This document shows positions 7,293 to 15,905 of a stretch of 32,281 nt of DNA, in pieces. A program made the position numbers and the translations under genes. The first letter of the stretch is position 1. Each line of letters starts with the position of its first letter. The DNA comes from Clostridia bacterium (GTDB lineage Bacteria > Bacillota > Clostridia > Oscillospirales > Acutalibacteraceae): contig JAFQOJ010000053.1 in NCBI GenBank assembly GCA_017403265.1, forward strand, positions 1 to 32,281, written 5' to 3'. The notes below the pieces were generated by a model that was not told the origin of the DNA, made no database searches, and saw only the letters and a list, made by a program, of their open reading frames with translations.

Positions 7293-8110
7293 ATACTTAT
7301 TTTATTAAGCTTTCGGTTTTTAAAATAGCATATATCTTTGAAACCGATTTCCTTTAAAACCTTTATTGCGGCTTCAAAATTAGCCGATGCATTTTGAGCT
7401 ATATGTGCATCAGAGCCCAGCGTTATCAACCTGCCGCCCATTTTATAATATTTTTTTAATATTTCTTTGTTTGGTATAAAATCATTTAATACGATGTATG
7501 ATGTATTTACTTCAAGCGCAATATTTTTTTCGATTATCAATTTTAAAATATTTAAAATCCTGTCTTTAAATATGCTAATATCAATATTTAGTCCGTATTT
7601 TCCTATAATATATCTAAGCGGACAGGTGAGATGCGCTAAAATATCAAAATTCATATATTCAAGCATTGTAATCATATCGTTAAAATAGCAATCTAAAAAT
7701 TCGTGAAGTCTTTCTTTACTTACTTTTGAAAAATCTAATTTTGCATAGGGATCCTCCAAACCCTTACATTTTACACAATGAACTGAACCGATTATAACAT
7801 CATAGGGTAATAAACCGTGTATTTTTTCACAAGCCTTCGGATACCAAAAGCCCTCGCTGATTTCTACGCCAGATAATATAATACATTTATCGCCATATTT
7901 TTTATTTAATGCCTTGACATTGTCATAGGCATTTTTTATTGGTGTGTATATATCAAAATCATTGGAGTAAAAAACATCACAGTGGTCTGTAACAGCGAAA
8001 ATTTTAGTCCCTTTCTCGATTTGAGAAAGGCACATATCTTCTATTGTACAAACCGAATCGTGTGAATACTCGGAATGAGTATGCATATCTGCAATTAAAG
8101 CATTATCCAT
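7289..8110 (-). CDS. PHP-domain phosphoesterase (histidinol-phosphatase-like), 273 aa
   Basis: PHP-superfamily metal-dependent phosphoesterase. The metal ligands are visible: DMHTHSEYSHD (His10, His12, His17), VTDHCD (Asp42-His43), a GVEISEG glutamate, GSVHC, ILAHLTCP and the C-terminal GSDAH. The overall order and length resemble HisK-type histidinol phosphatases, but no his genes are nearby, so it may act on another small phosphate. The start is the ATG at 8110, with AAAGG about 10 nt upstream; a longer frame to 8128 would start at TTG. It follows the ZIP transporter by 38 bp with no visible terminator, so co-transcription is likely. Its stop codon overlaps that of the regulator on the other strand, leaving no room for a terminator between them. 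Confidence 0.85.
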   Translation of the reverse strand: MDNALIADMHTHSEYSHDSVCTIEDMCLSQIEKGTKIFAVTDHCDVFYSNDFDIYTPIKNAYDNVKALNKKYGDKCIILSGVEISEGFWYPKACEKIHGLLPYDVIIGSVHCVKCKGLEDPYAKLDFSKVSKERLHEFLDCYFNDMITMLEYMNFDILAHLTCPLRYIIGKYGLNIDISIFKDRILNILKLIIEKNIALEVNTSYIVLNDFIPNKEILKKYYKMGGRLITLGSDAHIAQNASANFEAAIKVLKEIGFKDICYFKNRKLNKISI

Positions 8111-8148
8111 AATATATTTACCTTTCAAAATAGGGTTTTAAGTTTTGG

Positions 8149-8901
8149 TTATCCCAAAAGTACATCAGTTATAAGCATTACGCAAAAACCTATAAGCAGG
8201 GAATAGGTGGCAGCGCGCTCACTTCCGTGGGCATGGGTTTCGGGAATCATTTCGTCGCTTATAATATAAAGCATTGTTCCGCCTGCAAAAGCTAAACCAA
8301 ACGGTAAAATTACGGCAGAAATATTGATTGCGAAAAAGCCTATTAAGGTGCCGAAAACTTCGATTAGTCCTGTAAATAAGGCATAAATAAAGGTTTTAGA
8401 AGGCTTTATACCTGCGGCAAGCATAGGGCCTATTATAACTATGCCTTCGGGAATATTTTGAAGCGCAATACCGCCTGCAATCATTAAAGCCTGTGCCGTA
8501 TCACCCGAGCCGAAGCCTGAGCCTGCGGCAATACCTTCGGGGAAGTTATGTATTGCAATAGCAATAACAAATAAGAGTACACGGTTTGTTTTTGCGATGT
8601 TGTGCTCTTCGGTGTTGGCATCTACAAATTTGTGTAGGTGAGGTACCGCCTTGTCAATAATATTTAGGAAAAAAGCACCCGCAAACAGACCTATAATGCA
8701 TTTTATAATACCGTATTTACCGCCGTATTCAATAGAGGGTAAAATAAGACCCAAAATTGCGGCGGCAAGCATTATACCTGCGGCAAAGGATAAAATTATA
8801 TCTGAAAATTTGTGGGATATTTTTTTAAAACAAAAGCCTATCAGCGCACCGATAACTGTAGCACCGCCTACTCCTAAGGCTGTAAGTAAAACCATTTGCA
8901 T
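8149..8901 (-). CDS. ZIP-family divalent metal transporter, 250 aa
   Basis: Inner-membrane permease of the ZIP family (GufA/ZupT-like) that moves zinc, iron or manganese into the cytoplasm. About eight hydrophobic segments are present. The two metal-site helices are clear: AIHNFPEGIAAG near residue 118 and ALQNIPEGIVI near residue 146, with the His/Asn/Glu pattern of the bacterial GufA branch. A short hydrophilic loop with His residues (HLHKFVDANTEEH, about 88-100) precedes them. Start at 8901 with GGAGG 8 nt upstream. It heads a probable two-gene unit with the PHP enzyme, which itself needs metals, though that link may be coincidental. The metal specificity cannot be read from sequence. Confidence 0.9.
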   Translation of the reverse strand: MQMVLLTALGVGGATVIGALIGFCFKKISHKFSDIILSFAAGIMLAAAILGLILPSIEYGGKYGIIKCIIGLFAGAFFLNIIDKAVPHLHKFVDANTEEHNIAKTNRVLLFVIAIAIHNFPEGIAAGSGFGSGDTAQALMIAGGIALQNIPEGIVIIGPMLAAGIKPSKTFIYALFTGLIEVFGTLIGFFAINISAVILPFGLAFAGGTMLYIISDEMIPETHAHGSERAATYSLLIGFCVMLITDVLLG

Positions 8902-8923
8902 AGTAATAACCTCCGTTAAATAT

Positions 8924-8932
8924 ATAATATCA
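8924..8932 (-). promoter_or_regulatory. Possible extended -10 promoter of the ZIP gene
   Basis: On the minus strand, TGATATTAT fits an extended -10 element (TG-N-TATTAT), about 22 bp upstream of the start codon, with no good -35. This is a weak call. Confidence 0.3.
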
Positions 8933-8980
8933 CAATTTTTCCTGATTTTCCATAGTAACGCGAAAAATTAATAAATTTAG

Positions 8981-8989
8981 TGGTATACT
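8981..8989 (+). promoter_or_regulatory. Extended -10 promoter of the Ntn-hydrolase gene
   Basis: TGGTATACT fits an extended -10 (TG-N-TATACT). A recognisable -35 is missing, as is usual for extended -10 promoters. The coding start is at 9022. Confidence 0.45.
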
Positions 8990-9021
8990 AATTGCATAAT
9001 GTTGTGAAGGATGAAATAAAT

Positions 9022-9996
9022 ATGTGCACAGCACTTAGGTTTACGGCTTATAATAACTATTTCGGCAGAAATCTTGACCTTGATATTAGCTACGCTGAGG
9101 AGGTTTGTGTAATGCCGCGTCATTTTCCGCTGATTTTTAGAAAAATGGGGGAGATGACTAAGCATTACGGAATGGTTGGTATGGCCACTGTGGTAGACGG
9201 TGTTCCGCTTTTTTATGATGGTGTTAATGAATGCGGACTTGCTATGGCGGGGCTTGCATTCCCCGAAAATGCACATTATTCTAAGGTAGTGAATGGCAAA
9301 AATAATATTGCTTCGTTTGAGTTTATACCTTGGATTTTGGGACAAGCAAAAACAGTAGACGAGGCGGAAGCTTTACTTTCGAGAATAAATCTTGTAAACA
9401 TAACTTTTAATGAAAAGCTGCCCACAACACCTTTACATTGGATGATTGCCGACCGCAACCGTTCAATTGTAGTAGAGTTTACGAAGGACGGTATGCATGT
9501 ATACCAAAATAAAACGGGAGTGCTTACAAACAATCCGCCGTTTCCTTATCATCTTAAAAATTTAGAAAACTACCGCCATTTACGAAATGATGATAAAAAT
9601 GTAGAACGCAGTAAAATCACCGAATATTCCGATTATAGTAAAGGTTTAGGTGCGCTGGGGTTACCAGGGGACGTTTCTTCAATGTCGCGCTTTGTGCGTA
9701 TGGCTTTTTTAAGTGAAAATTCTGTAAAACCTAACGATGAAAGTTCGTCTGTAGGGCAGTTTTTTCATCTGCTTTCGTCGGTTGAAGCTGTTAAAGGGGC
9801 GTGCAAAACCGAAACGGGCGCATTTGATATAACGGCTTACAGCTCTTGTATGAATATAGATAAAGGTCTTTATTATTACACTACCTACTCTAACCGCCGT
9901 ATAAGCTGTGTTAATATGCACGCCATCGATTTACAAAGCGACAAAATAAGCCGTTTTCCGCTTATTTTAGATGAAAGCATTAAGCTTCAAAATTAA
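9022..9996 (+). CDS. Linear amide C-N hydrolase (bile salt hydrolase/penicillin V acylase family), 324 aa
   Basis: Choloylglycine-hydrolase family Ntn hydrolase. Translation from the ATG at 9022 gives Met-Cys-Thr; removal of Met exposes Cys2, the catalytic nucleophile. Other active-site residues of the family are present: Arg16 and Asp19 (FGRNLD), Asn170/Asn171 in VLTNNP, and Arg223 in SMSRFVR. The length matches bile salt hydrolases (~315-330 aa). A reading frame from 8992 would bury the nucleophile ten residues inside, so it is rejected; GAAGGA lies ~10 nt before 9022. No signal peptide, so cytosolic. It could deconjugate glycine- or taurine-bile acids or cleave acyl-homoserine lactones or penicillin V; motif reading alone does not decide. 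It stands alone, convergent with the lipoprotein gene. Confidence 0.88.
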   Translation: MCTALRFTAYNNYFGRNLDLDISYAEEVCVMPRHFPLIFRKMGEMTKHYGMVGMATVVDGVPLFYDGVNECGLAMAGLAFPENAHYSKVVNGKNNIASFEFIPWILGQAKTVDEAEALLSRINLVNITFNEKLPTTPLHWMIADRNRSIVVEFTKDGMHVYQNKTGVLTNNPPFPYHLKNLENYRHLRNDDKNVERSKITEYSDYSKGLGALGLPGDVSSMSRFVRMAFLSENSVKPNDESSSVGQFFHLLSSVEAVKGACKTETGAFDITAYSSCMNIDKGLYYYTTYSNRRISCVNMHAIDLQSDKISRFPLILDESIKLQN

Positions 9997-10002
9997 AAAT
10001 TT

Positions 10003-10031
10003 GCAGCAAACTATCCAAGATAATTTGCTGC
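10003..10031. terminator. Bidirectional hairpin between convergent genes
   Basis: GCAGCAAA (10003-10010) pairs with TTTGCTGC (10024-10031), extended inward by TATC/GATA across one mismatch and a CAA loop. On the minus strand it is followed by AAATTTTTAATTTT, so it works better for the lipoprotein operon; the plus-strand tail is T-poor. Confidence 0.55.
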
Positions 10032-10076
10032 TGATTGATATTATGTAGCTAATTTTTAATATATAGCTTTGCAATA

Positions 10077-10943
10077 TTATTTTAACGCATCTGCAACTTG
10101 GCTTATACCGCCAAGGCAGGCTTTTGCAAAATCTTCACTGTATTCGGGTTGCCATTCTTTGCCGTGACCTACTACAGAAAGCTTTACTGTTTTTTCTATG
10201 GGCTTTTTCTTGCCTTCCTTCAAGGCGTCTTTGAAGGCTTTATCTATTTTTTTGGCAATCTCTTGTGGAGTTAGGTCAGGACTGTTTGTCGCAATTTCTG
10301 AAGATGCCTTTACATAATTTCGGTATACCTTTTTGAAGTTTAAAGCCGTAATTTTAACCGTTACGGTAGCTTTGGTAGCATCTGTACGCTTGGCAGAAAC
10401 AATTTTATAATCAAGCTCTGAAAAAATGTTTTTAATTTTTTCTATTGTTGCATTATCGAAGCCTAAGGATTCTTGTGGTGGGCGCTCGCCAGTAAGACTG
10501 TTTTGCGCAGTTTCAAAATCTCCTTCTTTAATTGCATCAAGCAAAGCGCTGACCGCTTTTTTGGCGTAGCTGATTTGTGAAGTGTTTGAAGTTGTATCAG
10601 TGGTTGACTCATTCTTAGAGGTTGCCGATTCTGTAGAAGCTACAACATCACTGCTTACACCTGCAATGTCTGAATTATAATCAGAAAAATCAGGTCGGCT
10701 ATGATATTCTTCAATATGTTCTTCGGAAGATGAGTAAGTAGAAGATGCTTCTGAAGTTGTTGTATTTTGGGAATTTGAAGAACCCGAGTTATTTGTAATC
10801 AGTGAAGTCTCAATGCTATCGGTAGCAAGGGAGCTTTCTTCATTTTCGGAAGAAACAGGTTGTTCACTTTTACAACCAGCCATAAGAGCAATCACAGATA
10901 TTATAAGTGCAAATGTAAGAAAAATCTTTAATGCTTTTATCAT
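10077..10943 (-). CDS. Ser/Thr-rich lipoprotein with C-terminal globular domain, 288 aa
   Basis: Probable membrane-anchored lipoprotein. Residues 1-24 form a signal peptide (Lys3/Lys6, a hydrophobic core, lipobox MAGC with Cys24 as the lipidated residue). Residues ~25-125 are a low-complexity linker rich in Ser, Thr, Glu and Asn, typical of a tether through the cell wall. The rest is a folded domain (AKKAVSALLDAIKEGDFETA onward) of the type seen in Clostridial lipoproteins with DUF4878- or DUF5105-like, NTF2-like folds; the exact family is not certain. It is the last gene of the surface-polymer operon, 18 bp after the LicD gene, whose stop region carries its ribosome site. The role is unknown; a cell-envelope function is inferred from the operon. 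Confidence 0.75.
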   Translation of the reverse strand: MIKALKIFLTFALIISVIALMAGCKSEQPVSSENEESSLATDSIETSLITNNSGSSNSQNTTTSEASSTYSSSEEHIEEYHSRPDFSDYNSDIAGVSSDVVASTESATSKNESTTDTTSNTSQISYAKKAVSALLDAIKEGDFETAQNSLTGERPPQESLGFDNATIEKIKNIFSELDYKIVSAKRTDATKATVTVKITALNFKKVYRNYVKASSEIATNSPDLTPQEIAKKIDKAFKDALKEGKKKPIEKTVKLSVVGHGKEWQPEYSEDFAKACLGGISQVADALK

Positions 10944-10961
10944 TGTTTTTTTAACCTTTTA

Positions 10962-12503
10962 TTAATCAATAACATCTTCACGCAAATTAAAAGCGTGTTT
11001 TCTCATTTTAGTTACCTTTACGGGCGGAATAGTATCATAATTTCTGCCGTAAACGGTTTTTAATATGTAATCATATTCGCAGGGAACAGGCATTTTATAG
11101 CCTTCAAAATCCATATATACAGGTTCACCGAAAAATCCGCTTGGGAATACTTCTTTATAATACGGATAATAACTGCACAGGTTTACTAAGTATTTTCTGT
11201 TTCCGTTATAAAACTTTTTCATATTTTTTATAGCAAGCTTTTCAATAGAGCGGTTGCTTATAAAAGGTAATAGTAATTTTAATACTCTTCGTGTAAGTTT
11301 CTTTTTGGTTACAGGTGAATAGCCTGTTTTCATAAATAGCATTTTTCTGCAAATTTTTTGAATCGTACTGATAAAATGAACTTTTCGTCCTGCAGGTCTG
11401 TTCCAATATTCAAGTGGAAAAATATCAACATAAGGACCGTTGCATTTTGAAAGCTTTGTTACCTTGTGCTGTATATAGGGTGTTTGGCGTACTAATTGCA
11501 TTTTAGCGCCCAAAACCCAATGCTTTGGGTTATTTTCGAGCGAGTCAAAATTAAGCTCGGGCGGTATTTCTCCGTTTTTGGCAAGCTCTACAAGCTTATC
11601 ATAATCATCGCGCGGCATTGCAATATCAATATCATCATCCCACGGAATAAAGCCGTTGTGTCTTACTGCGCCTAAAAGTGTACCCTCGGTAAGATAGAAA
11701 CGCAAATTGTGCTTTTCTAAAAACTCTTTGGTTAAAACCAATGTCTCAAGAGTGTATTTTTGAAGACCTTTAACAAAGCTTGCACGTTCTCGTTTTGCAA
11801 TGTAGGAGGGGTTATCAACAAAGCTTTGTGGGTCAAAATCAGCATATTGTCGGTTTAGTTCTTCTAGTTTAGATTCCAAGCCGCGTGCTTCATAATAGTT
11901 ATACAAATCTGCCAACTTAACTTTTTTGAAGATGCGGTATACTGCATACTGTATGGTATCATAATCTAAATCGGTTGTTTTTTCGCCTAAAGCAGTAATT
12001 AACTGCTGACACTTGGTGTCTCCTATAAACTCAGGTACCTTAAAATCTAACAACTCGTTTATAAAATCCAACTGTTTTGGAATATCACTATACGAAGTGC
12101 AACCGAGTGTGGCACACAATAGGTCAAGGCGGGGGATGAAGTCGTTTTCTTCTTCTATATTTTCAGTAAAAAATCTAACATAAGCACTGCATAAAAATGA
12201 TACCGCTAAGACTGAGCTTTCGGTTTCATCAAGACTTAAATAATCGCTTAAGGTTTGCTTGAAATCTTGAGCGAGTGAAAGAGAATTTTTAGCTAAACCA
12301 GATGTTTTTTCTGTAACACCGTCAAGTATTTTCTCTGCTTTTTCTTCATTTCTTAAATAAGGCATTAAATTTCTTGATATCAATTTATACAAAGAAACTG
12401 CACCTATGCTACTATCGCTATCAATACTATTGCTTGAAATGATATCAACGCAGTCGGCCACCGCTTTAGAACATATTAATTTTTTGTCAGCCAACTTTAA
12501 CAT
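10962..12503 (-). CDS. LicD-family phosphotransferase with long N-terminal helical region, 513 aa
   Basis: The C-terminal half is a LicD domain, a nucleotidyltransferase-fold protein that transfers phosphocholine or similar phospho-groups to cell-surface glycans. The hallmark segment at about residues 275-305 reads TEGTLLGAVRHNGFIPWDDD followed by IDIAMPRDDY, containing the acidic metal-binding residues. The N-terminal ~230 residues are mainly helical, match nothing I recognise, and make the protein nearly twice the size of a plain LicD (~270 aa). No membrane segment. Start at 12503 has AGGGGAAG 9 nt upstream. It is fourth in the operon, with another LicD domain in the first gene. No licA, licB or licC lies in the window, so the transferred group need not be choline. 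Confidence 0.85.
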   Translation of the reverse strand: MLKLADKKLICSKAVADCVDIISSNSIDSDSSIGAVSLYKLISRNLMPYLRNEEKAEKILDGVTEKTSGLAKNSLSLAQDFKQTLSDYLSLDETESSVLAVSFLCSAYVRFFTENIEEENDFIPRLDLLCATLGCTSYSDIPKQLDFINELLDFKVPEFIGDTKCQQLITALGEKTTDLDYDTIQYAVYRIFKKVKLADLYNYYEARGLESKLEELNRQYADFDPQSFVDNPSYIAKRERASFVKGLQKYTLETLVLTKEFLEKHNLRFYLTEGTLLGAVRHNGFIPWDDDIDIAMPRDDYDKLVELAKNGEIPPELNFDSLENNPKHWVLGAKMQLVRQTPYIQHKVTKLSKCNGPYVDIFPLEYWNRPAGRKVHFISTIQKICRKMLFMKTGYSPVTKKKLTRRVLKLLLPFISNRSIEKLAIKNMKKFYNGNRKYLVNLCSYYPYYKEVFPSGFFGEPVYMDFEGYKMPVPCEYDYILKTVYGRNYDTIPPVKVTKMRKHAFNLREDVID

Positions 12504-12540
12504 ACTTTTTTACTTCCCCTTTAAAAATAGCAAGCTTTTG

Positions 12541-14808
12541 TTATTTTTTCTTTTTCTTTTTATTATATCTACTGTTATATTTTTTCAAAACCGTTACGGT
12601 GTCAAGCTCTTCCGATGCGAAGTCTTTAAAAATTTCTTCTCTTTCGGCAGTGTATTTTATGGGCCAAGAATGGTTATTATTATAAATATCGCTTATAGGA
12701 ACTTCTATAAGGCAAAGGTTTTCTTTTACTTCTTCTAAGAATTTCATACCCTTTGCAGTTGCAATTTTAAGTGCTGATACACCTGTTTTATCTGCCTTTA
12801 GTTTTTTATTAATTTTATTATATCCCCAAAAATCGCCCATTGTTATATCGGCAATCTTATTGTCGCCTGTAAATTCACATCTAAAGCAAGAACGCTTTGC
12901 AAGATATGCACTGACAAAGCAGTGATAGTAGATGTTTTGGCGTCTTGAGGCGGATTCTTCCTTGCCGTTTTCATATTTTAAGGTTGTGGCAACCTTGTTC
13001 CAGCCTTTAGATTTATCTCTGAATGTGATTGATGCAACAGGAGAATTTTTCTTTGCTTCTCTTTCCGAAAGGTAAGACTTTAATATCTTAGGTGATGATG
13101 AGCATGCGCAAATAATTTCAGCCAAAATAAGATTATCATACTCTTTGCCCAAATAGTTTTTAAGACCTGCAATTTTACAGGGAGCACCTGTGAATAAAAC
13201 GGGTTTTCCGGTTTTAAGGGCTTTTTCGGTTTTTTTGTAAATGTTGTTATGCTTTGCTTCAACATATTTAGAACCGCGGAAAGCCTTGGCTTCATTCCAG
13301 GTTTTAACTATATTGTACACCGCAACATTATTTTTGTTGTAATTAACGCCAACGATATATCCACCCTTAGATATAATGTTTTTAGCAAAAATCGGGAACA
13401 TACCGCCTGATGCCGAGTTTTCTGAATCAAAAACATCCTTAGTATAGGCCATATAGCCTACTGATTTAAAGCCTTCCTCACGCTTTTTAGTGTTATAAGG
13501 GCAAACGCGGTTACACTTACCGCAGTTTATACAAAGCTCTTTATTTATAACGGGCTGATAAAATCCTTCACTGTCCGCTTTTAAGGTAATCGCTTCGGTA
13601 GGGCAGGCATCCTTACAGGCGCAGCAGCCATAGCAGGTAAATTTATCACCGCTTGTGAAATAATCGCTTACGCGTTCACTTTTTTTACCGTTTAAAACAG
13701 TGTCGATAAATTCAGCGGACGCAGGACGCATATCTTCCATTTTTTTGTGAATATCATCAAAATCTATTGGAATATCTTTAAAATCGGGAAGATTGTCATT
13801 AGGGTCTACAAAATGCCCAGAAAGGTCGAGCTTTGAAAAAAGATTTTCCAAACGGTCATTGTTTCGGTCTCTTTTAAGCGTGATAAAATTCTTTTTAAAT
13901 AGCAAAGAAAATACAGAAAGGTGAAACGACTGTGTAATCACATATTCCGCATGCGCAATAGCATTAAGAGTTTCAATGGGACCTGCACTTCTTGTTTTGG
14001 CAAGTTCATTTTTAAACTTTGCGGTTTGAAGGTTATGAACTATTGGAAGACCTGTTCTTTTAGAAAGCTCTTTTGCTGCATTAACAAGATCTTCTGCTTT
14101 TGCTGAATAATGGTGAACATGTACATAAATATATTTTTTGTCACCGTAAGGGCTTTTTTTATAAATAAAGCTTTTAAAATACTCGCGGTTGGGCAGGAAG
14201 GTAGGGTCGCACACAACCGAGATTTCTTTATCGGTCAAGGTAGAAAAAAGTTCCTTGGCTTTTTCTTCTCTAACCGAAATATAGTCAAGTTTTTTGAAAT
14301 ATTCTGAGAAAACTGGAATCTCACGTTCGGGAACTTCGGGATTGCCGATGCTAGCCCCATAGGAAGCGATAATGGTGTTTTTGTCTACAAAATCGCCGAA
14401 AAACGCAGGGTCAAGACCCTTGGTTATGGTGCTATTCCAAATTTGGTCACTACCTACGAATACAACATCAAATTTAAGCTTTGCATTTCTGAGTTGTTTA
14501 ACCGTAGTGTAGGTTTCGGTTAAATTAAATTGCGCTTTAAAAAACTTTTCAAAACGGTATCTGCGAAGTGGCATATACGGTTTTTTGCGGGCTTCCTTAA
14601 ACCATTTTCCAAAGTATTTTCTTTTAGATTTTGCAGTACTTCCGGGTAAAAGGTGTCCCGGACGGTAGGATTTTTCTATATTGTTGTTTCTGTAATTTAT
14701 AATCTGTACAGTATGGCCTAAAGACTCCAGGTACTTTTTAAGTCCTAAAGCCTGCATAACTGTACCAAAATTATGAGCATTATTAACCGAAATAATGCCA
14801 ATCTTCAT
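12541..14808 (-). CDS. Polysaccharide pyruvyltransferase fused to 4Fe-4S/FrhB-like module, 755 aa
   Basis: Two enzymes in one chain. Residues 1 to ~365 form a polysaccharide pyruvyltransferase domain (CsaB/WcaK-like) starting MKIGIISVNNAHNFGTVMQALG, with FVGSDQIWN and the late AEYVITQSFHLSVFSLLF segment. Two ferredoxin clusters follow: CYGCCACKDACP (near 389-400) and CINCGKCNRVCP (near 424-435), each CxxCxxCxxxCP. Residues ~445-755 match the coenzyme F420 hydrogenase/dehydrogenase beta-subunit (FrhB) family, with SASGGMFP, TGAPCKIAGLKNY and ITMGDFWG. In glycan loci these FrhB-like proteins usually sit beside pyruvyltransferases as separate genes. The chain ends in a lysine run (KKKKKK). Start at 14808 has AGGAG 7 nt upstream; it lies 12 bp after the acyltransferase. 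Cytosolic. The redox role is unproven. Confidence 0.88.
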   Translation of the reverse strand: MKIGIISVNNAHNFGTVMQALGLKKYLESLGHTVQIINYRNNNIEKSYRPGHLLPGSTAKSKRKYFGKWFKEARKKPYMPLRRYRFEKFFKAQFNLTETYTTVKQLRNAKLKFDVVFVGSDQIWNSTITKGLDPAFFGDFVDKNTIIASYGASIGNPEVPEREIPVFSEYFKKLDYISVREEKAKELFSTLTDKEISVVCDPTFLPNREYFKSFIYKKSPYGDKKYIYVHVHHYSAKAEDLVNAAKELSKRTGLPIVHNLQTAKFKNELAKTRSAGPIETLNAIAHAEYVITQSFHLSVFSLLFKKNFITLKRDRNNDRLENLFSKLDLSGHFVDPNDNLPDFKDIPIDFDDIHKKMEDMRPASAEFIDTVLNGKKSERVSDYFTSGDKFTCYGCCACKDACPTEAITLKADSEGFYQPVINKELCINCGKCNRVCPYNTKKREEGFKSVGYMAYTKDVFDSENSASGGMFPIFAKNIISKGGYIVGVNYNKNNVAVYNIVKTWNEAKAFRGSKYVEAKHNNIYKKTEKALKTGKPVLFTGAPCKIAGLKNYLGKEYDNLILAEIICACSSSPKILKSYLSEREAKKNSPVASITFRDKSKGWNKVATTLKYENGKEESASRRQNIYYHCFVSAYLAKRSCFRCEFTGDNKIADITMGDFWGYNKINKKLKADKTGVSALKIATAKGMKFLEEVKENLCLIEVPISDIYNNNHSWPIKYTAEREEIFKDFASEELDTVTVLKKYNSRYNKKKKKK

Positions 14809-14820
14809 AATATTACTCCT

Positions 14821-15891
14821 CTATAAAAGCTTTTTGATAATCGGTATTTTAGAAACTATAAATGCCCAAAGGTAGCAAACTATTACGCCTATAGCAAATA
14901 TTGCAAAAAGTAGACCTGCCGATTCTAAATCGGTGAGACTTGCCAAAATCTTGCGCGGAAAATAAATTTGTACAGAGCGTAAGTAAAGCATATGTACCAA
15001 ATATGCCGAAAATGAGAGTATTCCCAAAGCGGAAATAAAGTTTGCCCATCCGTCGCGTACGGTTTTTTGCTCATAATGAAGCTTTGCAAGTATCATAACC
15101 GCAACCGACAAAAATATTACAAAGGGCCATGTTATATCAAGATAGGTTTGGTTGATTTTTTCTTGTGAAAAATAATAGGTCATAACAGTCATTGCGCCCA
15201 AGGATATAAAAATCGTTGCCCACATTGATAATTTAAGAGGTAATGTGCGTTTTAAATCGGTACCGTAATTGTGGATAAAATAGCCAATCAAGGTGTAATT
15301 AAGGTAAACACCCGCTTTACCGTATGAATAGTATCCAATTTTCATATCAAAACACATTTCTAAAATGTTGTTTAACAAGGGCATAAATGAATTGATAATA
15401 AAGAAAACGGAAATTAGGGTTAATAACTGCTTTTTAGTGAGGCTTTGCACCAATTTGCGTAAAAAAGGAAAGATGAAATACAAAGGAATAAGGGCATAGA
15501 TATACCAAAAATGGCCCGAAATACTTGGGCGTAAAAGCTTACGTAAAAATATGCCGATACCTAAAGCGTATTCCTTTTTTACAAAAACATAAAACAGGTA
15601 ATATATAACCGAATAAACCAAAAAAGGAATAGCAATTTTTGAAAGACGTCGCTTTATAAATGAACCGTAGGATTCTTCTTTTGTTGAGGAAAGTATTGTA
15701 GCGCCGCTTATCATAAAAAAGGTAGGAACAGCAAACTGTGTTAATGCTTTCAAGAAAACAAGATTTGTCCAAAAAACTGTTTTTACCTCGAATGCGTTTA
15801 TATAATACATAACCACATGGGTGAGAATTACCATTATTGAGCATATAACACGCAAAGCATCAATGTAGGTGTAGCGAGAGGTTTTACTCAT
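14821..15891 (-). CDS. Membrane acyltransferase (acyltransferase family 3), 356 aa
   Basis: Integral membrane O-acyltransferase of the Acyl_transf_3 (OafA/WecH-like) family, which puts acetyl or succinyl groups on surface sugars. The start SRYTYIDALRVICSIMVILTHV carries the conserved Asp, Arg and His of the first helix; about ten hydrophobic segments follow. FFMISGATIL, HFWYIYALIPLYFIFPFLRK and the late FSAYLVHMLYL are also family-like. Length is normal. Start at 15891 has AGGAG 7 nt upstream. It is the second gene of the operon, 14 bp after the glycosyltransferase-LicD gene, so it probably decorates the same polymer. The acyl group and acceptor are unknown. Confidence 0.88.
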   Translation of the reverse strand: MSKTSRYTYIDALRVICSIMVILTHVVMYYINAFEVKTVFWTNLVFLKALTQFAVPTFFMISGATILSSTKEESYGSFIKRRLSKIAIPFLVYSVIYYLFYVFVKKEYALGIGIFLRKLLRPSISGHFWYIYALIPLYFIFPFLRKLVQSLTKKQLLTLISVFFIINSFMPLLNNILEMCFDMKIGYYSYGKAGVYLNYTLIGYFIHNYGTDLKRTLPLKLSMWATIFISLGAMTVMTYYFSQEKINQTYLDITWPFVIFLSVAVMILAKLHYEQKTVRDGWANFISALGILSFSAYLVHMLYLRSVQIYFPRKILASLTDLESAGLLFAIFAIGVIVCYLWAFIVSKIPIIKKLL

Positions 15892-15905
15892 TTGTTTCTC
15901 CTAAA

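Noticed and set aside
8992-9021. Ten-residue N-terminal extension of the bile-salt-hydrolase-like protein
   Set aside because: It would bury the catalytic Cys2, which must be N-terminal after Met removal.
8977-9345. 122-codon minus-strand frame over the hydrolase start
   Set aside because: It covers the catalytic N-terminus of the Ntn hydrolase on the other strand and has no family features.
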